Shown here piece after piece: positions 33,798 through 42,823 of a stretch of DNA of 64,000 bases. Where the stretch lies: the NCBI RefSeq assembly GCF_007992215.1, contig NZ_BJZV01000021.1:17677-81676 (forward strand). The letters are read 5' to 3'. Position 1 is the first letter of the stretch. Every line of letters begins with the position of its first letter. A program made the translations under genes and the position numbers. Under the pieces are notes generated by a model. That model was not told the origin of the DNA. It did not search any database and saw only the letters and a program-made list of their open reading frames with translations. This DNA is from Methylobacterium gnaphalii (GTDB lineage: Bacteria; Pseudomonadota; Alphaproteobacteria; Rhizobiales; Beijerinckiaceae).

Positions 33798-36439
33798 CGC
33801 CGGATCAAGCCGAACGGTGAGCCATTCACCAGCGTCGCGACGTCGAGCAGCGTCTTCGGCGTCTGCAGCCCGCCGGGGCAGACCAGATAGTAGGGCGTCC
33901 AGACCGGATCGAACTTCTGTTTGAAGCTGCGCAGGCCGTCGAAGCTGTAGAGGTCGGCACCCCGGCGATAGAGGAAGGCGCCGAAGCGGTTCCAGCGCGA
34001 GGCCAGCCGCTTGTCGACGAGGCCCGAGAGCGGGGCGGCGCCGAGGTTGAACCAGCGATAGCCCTGCTCCTTCGCCGCCAGCAGCAGGTTGGCGAAGAGG
34101 GCGTCCATGATCACTTTCGAGGCGTCCGGCGCGTAGCGGATGAGATCGATGGCGATCTCGTTGTGGCCGGCACCGCGCAGCAGGTTGGCGAAGGCCACGA
34201 TGCGGCCGTCCTTGCGCATCACCGCAATGTCGAAGCGCGACAGATAGGCGGGGTCGAAGGCGCCCATGGAAAAACGCTTCTCGCCGCCCTGCTTGAGCTC
34301 CAGCCAGGCGTCCGAGACGTCGCGCAGCTCCGGCATGGCGGCACGAACCCGCTCGCGCGGCAGGATCTCGAAGGTGAGGCCCTCCTTCTCGGCACGGCGC
34401 TGGCCGTAGCGGAGGTCATGTCTCGCCGGTCCCTTGAGCGAGAAATCCGCCAGCGGGACGCGTGCGACCTCGCCGAGCTTCAGGGCCGTCAGGCCCATGT
34501 CGAGGAACAGGGCGAGGTTTTCAGGGCCCACACCGTAGAAGACCGGGCGCGCAGCGGTCCGGTCCGCGAGTTCGCGGAACGACCAGGCGAGGTCCGCCTG
34601 GAGCCGGGCCGGTCCGACGGGATCTCCCAGCGCGACGAGGCTGCGGCCGGCGCGGGCATACATCACGAAGCCCTCGCCGTCGGGCGACGTGAGGAATTCC
34701 TTGTCGCCGAGGAGCGCCATTGCGGCTGAGGCGTTCGGCGAGGCGGCGACGAGATCAGCGATGGCCGCAGGCACGGCGGGCTCGGGCTCGCGGCGGCGGC
34801 CGCGATGGTTGACGGCGCCGTCGAAGCCGACTGCGGCGAGAGCCACCACGACGGCGAAGGTGGCGCGAGCGGCGCCTGAGCCGCTCCCGTCCCAGGAGAT
34901 CTGCCACCAGAGTGCGTCGGCGACAGCGACATGTGTCCATCCGAGGAAGCCGAGGCCCGCGGAAGCGGCGGTCAGCAGGCCTCCGGCCGCGAGCGTCGAG
35001 CGCAACCCGGCCCGCTTCAGCCAGATCCGGCTCACCGCGAAAGGGTTGGCCTTGGGGCAGCGGTAGAACGAGCCGCGGAACAGGGCGAGCAGAGCGGCGA
35101 GCACGGCGAGAAGCGTGGCCTCCTCCCAGTCGAGTCCCTTGCCGAGCGCGAAGCCGGCGCCGAGCACGAGCAGCATCAGGGCAGCGTTCCAGGCTCGCGC
35201 CAAGCGCCGGTACAAGCCGCGCGCGAGCACCAGCAGTGCGACGCCCACGAGGCAGGAAGCGAAGTGCGAGGCCTCCATGAAGGGCACTGGCACGACATCG
35301 GACAGCACGGCGATGCGCGAGGCGAGGTCGCGGGTCGCGCCGGAAGCCAGCAGCATCGCGCCACCAGCAAAGGCGATGGCGGACCAGGCGGCCGGCACCG
35401 CCGGTTCGAGGAAGCGCAGGGAGGCCTGGATCGGTTCGCGGCGGCGATAGACTTCCACGGCCGCCAAGCCGGTCAGCGCGAGGCCGAGGGGCAGCAGCAT
35501 GTAGATGATGCGGTAGGCAAGCAAAGCCGCGAACAGGTCGGGCCGGTCCGCGAGGCCAAGGCTCGCCAGCAGCGTCGCCTCGAAGGCGCAGAGGCCGCCC
35601 GGCGCATGGCTTGCGATGCCGACGACCGTGGCCGCGATATAGGCGAGCAGGAAGGCCGGGAAGCCGGGCACCACATCCGCTGGCAGCAGCACGTAGAGCG
35701 TGCCGGCCGCCGCCGTGATGTCGACGATGCCTGCACAGATCTGAAGCAGCGCCGCGCGCGAGGTCGGAAGGCGCAGTTCGAAGCTGCGCACCCGCAGGGT
35801 CCGGGAGGTCGGGCCGAGCCAGATCAGCGATCCGGCCACGAGACCGAGCACCGCCATGCCGAGCAGAGCGGCGACCTGGGACGTGGTGTTGCCGAAGCCG
35901 CTGAAATGCTCGGGGCCACAGATCAGGGCCAGAGCGGTCATCGTGACGAGCGAGATCAGCAGCGCGAACCACGACGCGCCGAGCACGCGACCGACATCGG
36001 CGAGACCCGAGGCACGCGATCCGTAGGCGCGGACGCGATAGGCGCCCTGCGTCAGGATTGGGAAGCCGAGGGCGTTCGAGACCGCGTAGCCGCCAGCGCC
36101 CGTGGCGAGGGCCGCGATGCGAGGGATGCGCCCTGGCGCCACCGCCTCAACGGCGATGAGATCGTAGATCGCGATGGCGGCGAAACTCACCGCAGTCAGC
36201 CCCAGCGCCAGCATCAGCGACGCATCGGGAATCTGGTCGTAGGCCTTCGTCACCGATTCGATCGAGACGCGGCCGAGCGTGCGATGAATCGCGATCGCCG
36301 CCACGACGGTCAGGCACAAGCCGACGGCGCGCGGCAGGGCGCGCCCGATCACGCGCCAATGCGACCGCGCGGCCGGCAGCACCGCGACCTGGGGCTCGGC
36401 GGTAGCGGGCGTCGATGAAGGCATCGTTGGTGAAGACAT
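33794..36439 (-). CDS. mprF: Bifunctional lysylphosphatidylglycerol flippase/synthetase
   Basis: 881 residues, the full MprF/LpiA length. The N-terminal ~500 residues have about 14 membrane segments (flippase domain). The C-terminal cytoplasmic DUF2156/GNAT-like domain (about 540-860) transfers lysine from Lys-tRNA to phosphatidylglycerol; LALFLDMGLTALKLGEVARV and YRWFNLGAAPLSGL are characteristic. The product makes the membrane less anionic and protects against cationic peptides and acid. It overlaps acvB by 4 bp. The preceding 476-bp gap must contain its promoter. Confidence 0.95.
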   Translation of the reverse strand: MSSPTMPSSTPATAEPQVAVLPAARSHWRVIGRALPRAVGLCLTVVAAIAIHRTLGRVSIESVTKAYDQIPDASLMLALGLTAVSFAAIAIYDLIAVEAVAPGRIPRIAALATGAGGYAVSNALGFPILTQGAYRVRAYGSRASGLADVGRVLGASWFALLISLVTMTALALICGPEHFSGFGNTTSQVAALLGMAVLGLVAGSLIWLGPTSRTLRVRSFELRLPTSRAALLQICAGIVDITAAAGTLYVLLPADVVPGFPAFLLAYIAATVVGIASHAPGGLCAFEATLLASLGLADRPDLFAALLAYRIIYMLLPLGLALTGLAAVEVYRRREPIQASLRFLEPAVPAAWSAIAFAGGAMLLASGATRDLASRIAVLSDVVPVPFMEASHFASCLVGVALLVLARGLYRRLARAWNAALMLLVLGAGFALGKGLDWEEATLLAVLAALLALFRGSFYRCPKANPFAVSRIWLKRAGLRSTLAAGGLLTAASAGLGFLGWTHVAVADALWWQISWDGSGSGAARATFAVVVALAAVGFDGAVNHRGRRREPEPAVPAAIADLVAASPNASAAMALLGDKEFLTSPDGEGFVMYARAGRSLVALGDPVGPARLQADLAWSFRELADRTAARPVFYGVGPENLALFLDMGLTALKLGEVARVPLADFSLKGPARHDLRYGQRRAEKEGLTFEILPRERVRAAMPELRDVSDAWLELKQGGEKRFSMGAFDPAYLSRFDIAVMRKDGRIVAFANLLRGAGHNEIAIDLIRYAPDASKVIMDALFANLLLAAKEQGYRWFNLGAAPLSGLVDKRLASRWNRFGAFLYRRGADLYSFDGLRSFKQKFDPVWTPYYLVCPGGLQTPKTLLDVATLVNGSPFGLIRR

Positions 36440-36915
36440 CAGGCGGGCCGGGTTTCGCTCCGGAGGGTGCCGCGGGTGCCGTGGTCACTGGAGCGACCCC
36501 GTCTCACGCTTCTCTGCCATCGAGCCCGAATGTTGCGTGAATGAGGCGAAGAATTACACAAGCATCGCACAAATTGAATGCAAAATGCACGCCGAGGCAG
36601 CGGATTTGCAATTGTGCACACGGTTCTAAGCGGTTGCCACGGCATCGCTCTTCGGAGCCGCCGCATGTCCGCGGGTATCTCGAGCCGGAGCACCGTCATC
36701 CGGGCACTCGCGCCAGCGAGAACCCGCACCTTGCCGTCATACCGCTCTTCCTAGTCCGGCAACCGTGTCCTCTTGCCGGACCGGCTGATCGTCCGCGCCT
36801 GCTATCCGCTCATGGCGAGCCCCATCCGATCCATCCTCGGGCATCGCGGGGACACGATCCGGCGGCCAAGGCGATGGTGCATTCCCGCCTCGTCCTAGCG
36901 TCAGGCCTCCCGCAT
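36440..36915. other. 476-bp intergenic region between the TonB receptor stop and mprF
   Basis: No convincing gene; a 96-codon frame at 36439-36729 is Arg/Cys-rich and unsupported. Positions 36530-36630 are AT-richer and probably hold the mprF promoter. A hairpin with 9-bp arms (GTCCGGCAA 36754-36762, TTGCCGGAC 36773-36781) lies 135 bp past the receptor stop. Confidence 0.5.
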
Positions 36916-39048
36916 TCAGAACCGGTAGCGCAGGTTGGCGATGATCCGGCGCCCTTGGTTGAAGTAGCAGTAGCCGGACGTGCAGACCTGCTGAACGTCG
37001 TCGAGAAGGTTGGTGGCATTGACCTGCAGGCGCACGCCCTCGAAGCGCGGGTCGAGGGCGCCGAGTTCGTAGTGGAGCGCGGCGTCAACGAACGTGCCGG
37101 GCGCGTTGTTCAGGGCTGGCGTATGGACGTTGTCGCCGAAGCTCGACCCGACGTAGCGCACGCCGGCACCGAAGCCGAACCGGTCGAAGGTCCCACCCTG
37201 GATCGTGTAGTCGGCGTAGATCGAGGCCGTGTGATACGGCGAGGCGTTCAGTGTGTTGCCCACCGTCGCCGCCGTCAGCTTGGTGATCTCGACGTCGTTG
37301 TACGAGTAGGATGCCGTCAGGTTGAGGCCCGGCAGAGGCGAAGCGGTGCCCTCGATTTCGAAGCCGCGCGAGCGCAGGTCGAGTTGGATCTGCTCGTTGA
37401 CGCCGGACGAAGCCTCAAAGACCACACCGTTCTTCTGATCGATGTCGAACAAGGCGGCGCTGACGAGGGCGTTGTAGGCTGGAATCTCGTACTTGACGCC
37501 GATCTCGCCCTGCTGGCCGGTTGTTGGCGCAGCGAGCGAGCCGGAGCCTGCGGCGCCGTTCAGGACGGTGCCGGGATTGGGCACGAAGCTCGTGGCGAAG
37601 CTGACATAGGGCACGACGCCGAAGGGCGTGACGTAGCTCAGCGCAGCGCGGCCCGTGGTCTGGCCGTCCTGGCGTGTGAAGGTGCTCGATGGCGACCCGA
37701 CGGCGCCGCTGGTGAAGGTGGTGTCGAGCCAGTCGTGGCGCAGGCCGAGGGTCAGGCGCCACGCATCGACCTTGATCTGGTCCTGCGCATACAGCCCGAC
37801 CTCCGTCAGATTCTGCCGGTCGCGAGTGGTGATCGGCGGAACGTAGGTGAAGGTGCTCGTGAAGGGCTGCGTGCCAAAGCCCTGACGCGAAGTGTAGTCG
37901 AGGCTCGTGACGTCGACACCGGTGATCAGCTGGTGCTCGGCGAAGCCCGTACGAAAGCGTGATTCGAAGTAGTTGTCGGCGACGATGCCGCTGTTGCTCT
38001 CCAGGACGAGGCCTGGGAAAGTCGAGGAGACGTATTCCTGGTTCGTGGAGAGGCCTGAGAAGCGGAACCGGCTGTGCAGGACGATGGCGTCCGACAGTCG
38101 CTGCTCCAATTCGTAGCCGATGCGGCCCTGATCCTGGATGAAGTCGTTGAAGCGCTTGTCGCCGGCGAAGACCCGTGTCGCCCCGATCGAGGTGAAGGTC
38201 ACCGGATCGTAATTGTTCACGTAGGCGGCCGTGCCGCCGGTCTTCGAGTTCATGTATTCGGCAAGCAGGGTGAGCTTGGTGTCCTCGTCGGGCTTCCAGG
38301 TGAAGGCCGGGGCGATGAAGACCCGGTCGTCGGCAATCGCATCGATCTGCGTACCGGAGCTGCGCACGAGGCCGGTCAGCCGGTAGGCCATGGTCGGGTT
38401 GCCCTCGATGGGGCCAGACAGGTCAAAGGCACCCTGGATACGGTCGTAGGAGCCGGTAGACAGGTTGATCTCGCGCAGCGGCACGAAGGTCGGACGCTTC
38501 GAGATCAGATCGACGATGCCGCCCGAACTGCTGGCGCCGTAGATCGACGCGGCCGGCCCGCGCAGGATGGTGATCGCCTCCAGACCGTAAGGCTCCAGCC
38601 GGAAGAGGCCGTTGGGGCTGTTGATCTGGCGCAAACCGTCGCGGAAGACGCCCGTATAGGTCACGTCGATACCGCGGATCTTGAAGGCATCGTAGCGCGG
38701 ATCGAAGCCGAACTGCCCGGTATTGACACCGGGCACATAGGCCACCGCCTCCACCAACGACTGCGGCTGGCGGTCCTCGAGCTGACGATTCGTCACCGTC
38801 GAGATCGCCTGCGGAGTTTCCAAGATCGGCGTGTCGGTCTTCGTCGCCGTGCGTCCGCCGATGCCGGTATAGCCCCGGGTCGCGACGATGCCGGGCGCGC
38901 CACTCGATCCATCGGCGCCGGAGCCCGAGCCGTCGCCGACGACCTCGACCTGATCGAGCTGGACCGACTGCTGGGCTACGGCCTGCCCCGCATGGACGAA
39001 AGCGAGCATCGATACGCTGAACAGCAGGATATGCGACGGCTGAATCAT
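36916..39048 (-). CDS. TonB-dependent siderophore receptor
   Basis: 710 residues. The signal peptide ends near GQAVAQ/QSVQ. A TonB-box-like VEVVG is followed by a plug domain (about 60-185: ILETPQAISTVTNRQL, FDPRYDAFKIRGIDV). A 22-strand barrel ends in the typical C-terminal Phe (ANLRYRF). The type resembles FhuA/FpvA/ferric hydroxamate receptors; the ligand cannot be assigned. No FecR/sigma factor or siderophore transport genes are adjacent. The upstream region is AT-rich with an inverted repeat at 39193. Confidence 0.94.
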   Translation of the reverse strand: MIQPSHILLFSVSMLAFVHAGQAVAQQSVQLDQVEVVGDGSGSGADGSSGAPGIVATRGYTGIGGRTATKTDTPILETPQAISTVTNRQLEDRQPQSLVEAVAYVPGVNTGQFGFDPRYDAFKIRGIDVTYTGVFRDGLRQINSPNGLFRLEPYGLEAITILRGPAASIYGASSSGGIVDLISKRPTFVPLREINLSTGSYDRIQGAFDLSGPIEGNPTMAYRLTGLVRSSGTQIDAIADDRVFIAPAFTWKPDEDTKLTLLAEYMNSKTGGTAAYVNNYDPVTFTSIGATRVFAGDKRFNDFIQDQGRIGYELEQRLSDAIVLHSRFRFSGLSTNQEYVSSTFPGLVLESNSGIVADNYFESRFRTGFAEHQLITGVDVTSLDYTSRQGFGTQPFTSTFTYVPPITTRDRQNLTEVGLYAQDQIKVDAWRLTLGLRHDWLDTTFTSGAVGSPSSTFTRQDGQTTGRAALSYVTPFGVVPYVSFATSFVPNPGTVLNGAAGSGSLAAPTTGQQGEIGVKYEIPAYNALVSAALFDIDQKNGVVFEASSGVNEQIQLDLRSRGFEIEGTASPLPGLNLTASYSYNDVEITKLTAATVGNTLNASPYHTASIYADYTIQGGTFDRFGFGAGVRYVGSSFGDNVHTPALNNAPGTFVDAALHYELGALDPRFEGVRLQVNATNLLDDVQQVCTSGYCYFNQGRRIIANLRYRF

Positions 39049-39403
39049 GAAGCAAAGAATTCCAAAAGATCAGATCCGACTTATCGGACATCTCGTCTGG
39101 AAATCCGTCGCAATAATATCACAGCCTTCTACAGCACAAATTGAATCTATAACATTTCTAAAGCAAAAATCCTGGCACACATCATCAGTTTGTCGTTTTG
39201 AAAACGAAGGATCGGATGTCCGGTGGAGGCGCTGTCACTCCTTGATCTTGCCGGGCGTGCAAAGCGGATCAGCAGCCACTCGCCCATCGGGACGGCCGGC
39301 AAAATTGTTGATGAAGGGGTTTTCCCTCGGCGCGGGAGCGGTGCTATGAGCACCTGTTTTCCGGATGCGGGGATCCGACCCCGCTCAACATGAGTGATTG
39401 TCC
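39049..39403. other. 355-bp divergent control region of the TonB receptor and a small membrane gene
   Basis: Positions 39060-39210 are AT-rich and should hold the receptor promoter. The inverted repeat at 39193-39207 and a TTCTAAA half-site (about 39155-39161), similar to half of the rhizobial Irr/ICE element, are the only regulatory-looking sequences. No Fur box of good quality was found by eye. Confidence 0.5.
39193..39207. promoter_or_regulatory. 15-bp inverted repeat upstream of the TonB receptor
   Basis: TCGTTTT (39193-39199) and AAAACGA (39201-39207) are perfect complements around a G. It lies about 145 bp upstream of the receptor start. It could be a regulator site for the iron receptor; it does not match the classical Fur 19-mer well. 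Confidence 0.3.
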
Positions 39404-39595
39404 ATGAACCCGCTGGTTCCGCTCGGTATCCTGTTCTGCCTGCCGCTCGCGGCCATCGGTCTCGTGCTCTACACCGACACTGGCGTCCTGCCGGACCTGT
39501 TCTACGCAGCCGTGAAGACCTCGGTAATCCTCATCATCGTCGGTGGCGCGATCTCGTTCGCGGCCAGCAAGCTCGCCGAGCGCTCGAACGGCTGA
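39404..39595 (+). CDS. Small two-span membrane protein
   Basis: 63 residues from ATG 39404 (a TTG at 39398 would add two residues). Two hydrophobic spans are at about 4-21 (VPLGILFCLPLAAIGLVL) and 37-56 (VKTSVILIIVGGAISFAASK), with a short loop and an Arg/Asn tail. Not recognised as a named family. It precedes an aminotransferase on the same strand by 87 bp; whether they form an operon is unclear. Confidence 0.6.
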   Translation: MNPLVPLGILFCLPLAAIGLVLYTDTGVLPDLFYAAVKTSVILIIVGGAISFAASKLAERSNG

Positions 39596-39682
39596 TTTCT
39601 TGCTCGGGCGTCGTCCGGGAGCGGCCGCCACAGGCCGCCTCGGCCGCGCCTGATAAGCGGGGCTCAACCGAACGAGGACAGC

Positions 39683-40870
39683 ATGCTCCACGTCGTTCCC
39701 GCTTTCGACCGTATCGGCGAGGAGAACGCCTTCGCCGTGCTGGCGCGCGCCGGCGCGCTTGCCTCGGAAGGCCGCGACATCGTCAACCTTGGCATCGGCC
39801 AGCCCGACATGCCGACGCCCGCCCACATCGTCGAGGCCGGTATCAAGGCCCTTCGTGACGGGCATCACGGCTACACGCCGGCGGTCGGCATCCTGCCGCT
39901 TCGCGAGGCGGTTGCTTCGGACATCTTGCGGCGCCATCGGGTAACCGTTCATCCGGACTCGGTGATGATCGTGCCCGGCGGCAAGGTCACCATGTTCATG
40001 GCGATCCTGATGTTCGGCGCACCGGGCGTCGAGATTCTCTATCCGGACCCTGGCTTCCCGATCTACCGCTCCATGATCGAGTTCACCGGCGCAACGCCGG
40101 TGCCGGTGCCCATCCGCGAGGAGAACGGCTTCGCCTTCTCCGCGGAGGAGACGCTGGCGCTGATCACGCCCAAGACCCGGCTGCTCATCGTCAATTCGCC
40201 GGCCAATCCGACCGGCGGCGTCACGCCGAAGGCGGAGATCGACAAGCTCGTGAAGGGCTTGGCCGAGCACCCCGACCTCGCGGTGCTCTCCGACGAGATT
40301 TACGGGACGATGACCTACGACGGCGAGCAGCACCATTCGCTGTTGAACTACGAGGAAATCCGCGACCGGCTGATCTATCTCGACGGTGCATCGAAGACCT
40401 ACGCGATGACCGGCTGGCGTCTCGGCTGGTCGGTCTGGCCCAAGTCGCTCTACGATGCGGCTCGCAAGCTTGCCGTCAATTCGCATTCCTGCGTCAACGC
40501 CGCGACGCAATGGGCCGGCATCGCCGCCCTGAACGGCCCGCAGGATTGCGTGACTGAAATGGTCGCCGAGTTCGACCGGCGGCGGAGGATCGTCGTCGAC
40601 GGTCTCAACGCCCTGCCGAACGTCTCCTGCATCTCGCCGAAGGGGGCCTTCTACGCCTTTCCGAACATCTCGGAGACCGGCTGGAAAGCGAAGAAGCTCG
40701 CCTCTGCGCTGTTGGAGGAGGCCGGCGTCGCCGTGATCGGCGGTCCCGATTTCGGCGTCTGCGGCGAGGGCTATATCCGGCTGTCCTACGCGAACTCGGC
40801 CGAGAACATCCGTAAGGCCCTTGGGCTGATGAACGACTTCCTCGCGCGCGAGCGCGCCGATCAGGGTTGA
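39683..40870 (+). CDS. PLP-dependent class I/II aminotransferase (aspartate/alanine type)
   Basis: 395 residues, fold-type I. Visible features are LGIGQPDMPTP near residue 36, NSPANPTGGV (substrate-contact Asn), DEIYGTMTYDG (PLP-nitrogen Asp and Tyr) and the Schiff-base Lys in DGASKTYAMTGWRLGW, followed by the C-terminal YIRLSYANS with the carboxylate-binding Arg. Members use aspartate, alanine or aromatic amino acids with 2-oxoglutarate; specificity is uncertain. It stands as a single gene. Confidence 0.92.
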   Translation: MLHVVPAFDRIGEENAFAVLARAGALASEGRDIVNLGIGQPDMPTPAHIVEAGIKALRDGHHGYTPAVGILPLREAVASDILRRHRVTVHPDSVMIVPGGKVTMFMAILMFGAPGVEILYPDPGFPIYRSMIEFTGATPVPVPIREENGFAFSAEETLALITPKTRLLIVNSPANPTGGVTPKAEIDKLVKGLAEHPDLAVLSDEIYGTMTYDGEQHHSLLNYEEIRDRLIYLDGASKTYAMTGWRLGWSVWPKSLYDAARKLAVNSHSCVNAATQWAGIAALNGPQDCVTEMVAEFDRRRRIVVDGLNALPNVSCISPKGAFYAFPNISETGWKAKKLASALLEEAGVAVIGGPDFGVCGEGYIRLSYANSAENIRKALGLMNDFLARERADQG

Positions 40871-41053
40871 TACCGCACCAAGTGAAAACCCGCTTCGGCG
40901 AAGGGGACGGGCTGAATGCGATGAGAGCCGCGCTGGACGAGTGGGTCGGCAACGGCTGCGCCGCAGAGCCTGACTCCCTGGACGGCAGCATGACAGAGGT
41001 CGGTTCGGCCTACACGAGGCAAGTCGACCGAGTGCGGGGCTACGAACTCCCGA

Positions 41054-41272
41054 TCAGATAATCGAGCCGGGATCGCGCGGCGGACCTCCGCAGCGAAAGC
41101 GCTCGATTCGCCAACGCTCATGCTCGTGATCGTTCTGCCACCCGGCCATCGTGAGCTGGGCAAGCGTCAGGCATTGCATCGGTGTCTGCACGGGCTCGTC
41201 GAAGTAATGCGTGCGCGTGACACAGTGGGCCGGGTTCGCGGCGAGGCAGGTGACGAAGTACAGGCCGATCAT
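41054..41272 (-). CDS. Small Cys-containing hypothetical protein
   Basis: 72 residues from an ATG at 41272. The pattern YFVTCLAANPAHCVTRTHYF with four Cys in all (also MQCLTLAQ and FRCGGPP near the end) looks like a recurrent small rhizobial protein with conserved Cys and a Trp-rich C terminus (HEHERWRIERF). I do not recognise a named family. No clear signal peptide is present, though residues 1-12 are hydrophobic. Confidence 0.5.
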   Translation of the reverse strand: MIGLYFVTCLAANPAHCVTRTHYFDEPVQTPMQCLTLAQLTMAGWQNDHEHERWRIERFRCGGPPRDPGSII

Positions 41273-41663
41273 GCGAGGGTCGCTCCCTGGCGTCGTGCGG
41301 CGCTTCTCGGAAAGGCACTCTGCAAGCAGGGTGCCCAATCCGGTGAACCGGGGTCGCCCGCGTTGGTTCAGACGGCGCGCAACAATGTATGGAACGGCTC
41401 GGCCACCGAACCGTCCTATCGCCGCGCCTCAGATCAGAGAGCGCGTGCGCGACGACACACTTTAGTCTATGTGCCTGCTGCCTATTCGAAAACAGTGGGC
41501 TAGCGCTTTCGCCAGCGTAAGTCATTGAAAGAGAAAGCTTGCGTTATTCGGCGCTATCGCAATTTTTAGGCAATGGCGGTCAAGCCAGATGCACGCCAAT
41601 TGAACCGCGCCTCACGAAACGCTGCAACACGTCATGGATCGCTGAGCGGATCGCCTTCAAGAT
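41273..41663. other. Intergenic region before the tRNA remnant
   Basis: About 390 bp with no gene I can support. The composition falls towards AT from 41460. It forms the left flank of the integrative-element scar. Confidence 0.4.
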
Positions 41664-41736
41664 TGAGGATTAGTTTATTGGCCTAAGCAACCGCCTTGTA
41701 AGTGGCAGGTCGCGAGTTCAAGTCCTGCAACCGGCA
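41664..41736 (+). pseudogene. Degenerate tRNA-Thr(UGU) remnant
   Basis: The anticodon loop CTTGTAA (anticodon TGT at 41697-41699), the variable loop, the T-arm (T-loop TTCAAGT 41717-41723) and the 3' acceptor half AACCGGC (41729-41735) match a tRNA-Thr. The 5' acceptor half TGAGGAT pairs at only three of seven positions. The anticodon and T stems each carry a mismatch. The D-stem GTTT/AAGC can still pair. This is not a functional tRNA. A conserved 3' half beside an integrase remnant is typical of an attachment-site copy. Confidence 0.65.
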
Positions 41737-41809
41737 CAACTTCTTGCCGATTGAGTGGAAACTGGCGGTTCCAGTTTCAATTTTTGACCCGATCCGATCC
41801 AAGCAGAAA

Positions 41810-41836
41810 AGCCCGCCGCGGCGAACCGGGCGGGCT
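41810..41836 (-). terminator. Rho-independent terminator on the minus strand
   Basis: AGCCCGCC (41810-41817) pairs with GGCGGGCT (41829-41836). Reading the minus strand, the stem is followed by TTTTC, as expected for a terminator. The only candidate gene it would serve is the remnant reading frame at 41893-42072. Confidence 0.6.
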
Positions 41837-41892
41837 CAGTTGGGTCGAAGGCTCTACGGAAAGCCTAACTAATAAACGCTGGCCGCAGAGTT

Positions 41893-42072
41893 TCATTCCA
41901 CCGTCGGGACAAAATAAAACCCTCCAGGACGAACCGGGCCGGCTGTGATATACCTGATCACCTGAAGCGGGAGTGCTTTCAGATAGGCGCTATCGTCACG
42001 CGCGACGACACGGATCGTCAGCGCGTGGTGCAGAGCTCCAACAATGGCCAGGCAATCGAGGTCGTTTGCGTT
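41893..42072 (-). pseudogene. Unidentified C-terminal coding remnant
   Basis: About 59 codons read like protein (LDCLAIVGALHHALTIRVV, then ARDDSAYLKALPLQ and PGGFYFVPTVE), ending at a stop 57 bp before a minus-strand terminator. Upstream the frame runs into antisense of the integrase remnant and loses coding character. It may be the tail of a gene cut off by the deletion that damaged the integrase. Family unknown. Confidence 0.25.
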
Positions 42073-42149
42073 TGGCCATCGATGTTTGGTTGATGCGCGA
42101 TCGGCGACCGTGAACTCTCGCTGATCGCTATGATTGCGCCGACGATCCG

Positions 42150-42658
42150 ATCGAGCATCAGTGCGACGCACCGGTGCGGAGCGCAGTGATCGGCAACGGC
42201 CAGAAGTGGGCCAGCCTGGAATAGCGCTCCATCGGCAGGGATGTGATCCTGCGCTGCCCCCGACCAAGACCGCGGAAAACACCGTTGTCGAGGTGTTGAT
42301 CGACTTGATGCTCCGCCCGATGGCCTTAGAGGAAATCGAGCGCATTCCGGTCGAGGCCCGCACCGGCCCGATCATCGTGAGCGAGCGAACCAGCCTGCTC
42401 TATACGCAGCGCCAGTTCGAGCGGATGTGGAAGCGCGTCCGCACCGAGGGAAGCTGCCCGCCGAACTCTGGAGCCACGGACTTCACGCAGCGACGTCACT
42501 GAGAGCCGAGGCGGCGGCCAGATCGAGGCCCGGCCAAACTCGCCGGCCACCTCAGGGTCCGCACCACCGACACCGTCTACGACCGTGAGCAGCTGGAGGC
42601 GCACCGCCGCTTCGTAGAAACCCGCCTCACCCGCCGTGCGGTCAAGGATGCCTCGTGA
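42150..42658 (+). pseudogene. Frameshifted tyrosine-recombinase (integrase) remnant
   Basis: Three reading frames together rebuild the C-terminal half of a Methylobacterium-type integrase. Around 42186 one frame gives VIGNGQKWASLE, then a TAG where Trp is expected. A second frame (to 42502) gives PPTKTAENTVVEVLIDL and ARTGPIIVSERTSLLYTQRQ. A third (42533-42658) gives AKLAGHLRVRTTDTVYDRE, with the GH box and the nucleophile Tyr, ending EAHRRFVETRLTRR. At least two frameshifts and one stop inactivate it. The N-terminal half is absent. Confidence 0.8.
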
Positions 42659-42823
42659 ACGGGCCGGCAACGAGCTGGGAATGGCAGTCGTAAGTGTATG
42701 TATTTGTTAAATAAACGGATTTTATGGGTTAACGCTCCCTAAACCCGCCGCAATTACCATGCGGAACCAGTGCTGGCCGGCCCGCTTCATGCGGCTTCGG
42801 ACGGAACGGGTCAGATCGGGCAC

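Noticed and set aside
34931..36418. 495-residue frame antisense to mprF
   Set aside because: Arg/Gln/Glu/Gly-rich composition typical of an antisense shadow; no domain.
36439..36729. 96-codon frame upstream of mprF
   Set aside because: Arg/Cys-rich, no domain, no Shine-Dalgarno; more likely promoter DNA.
40861..41163. 100-codon minus frame and 64-codon plus frame after the aminotransferase
   Set aside because: The two overlap antiparallel and neither shows a domain; the 183-bp gap is more probably untranslated.
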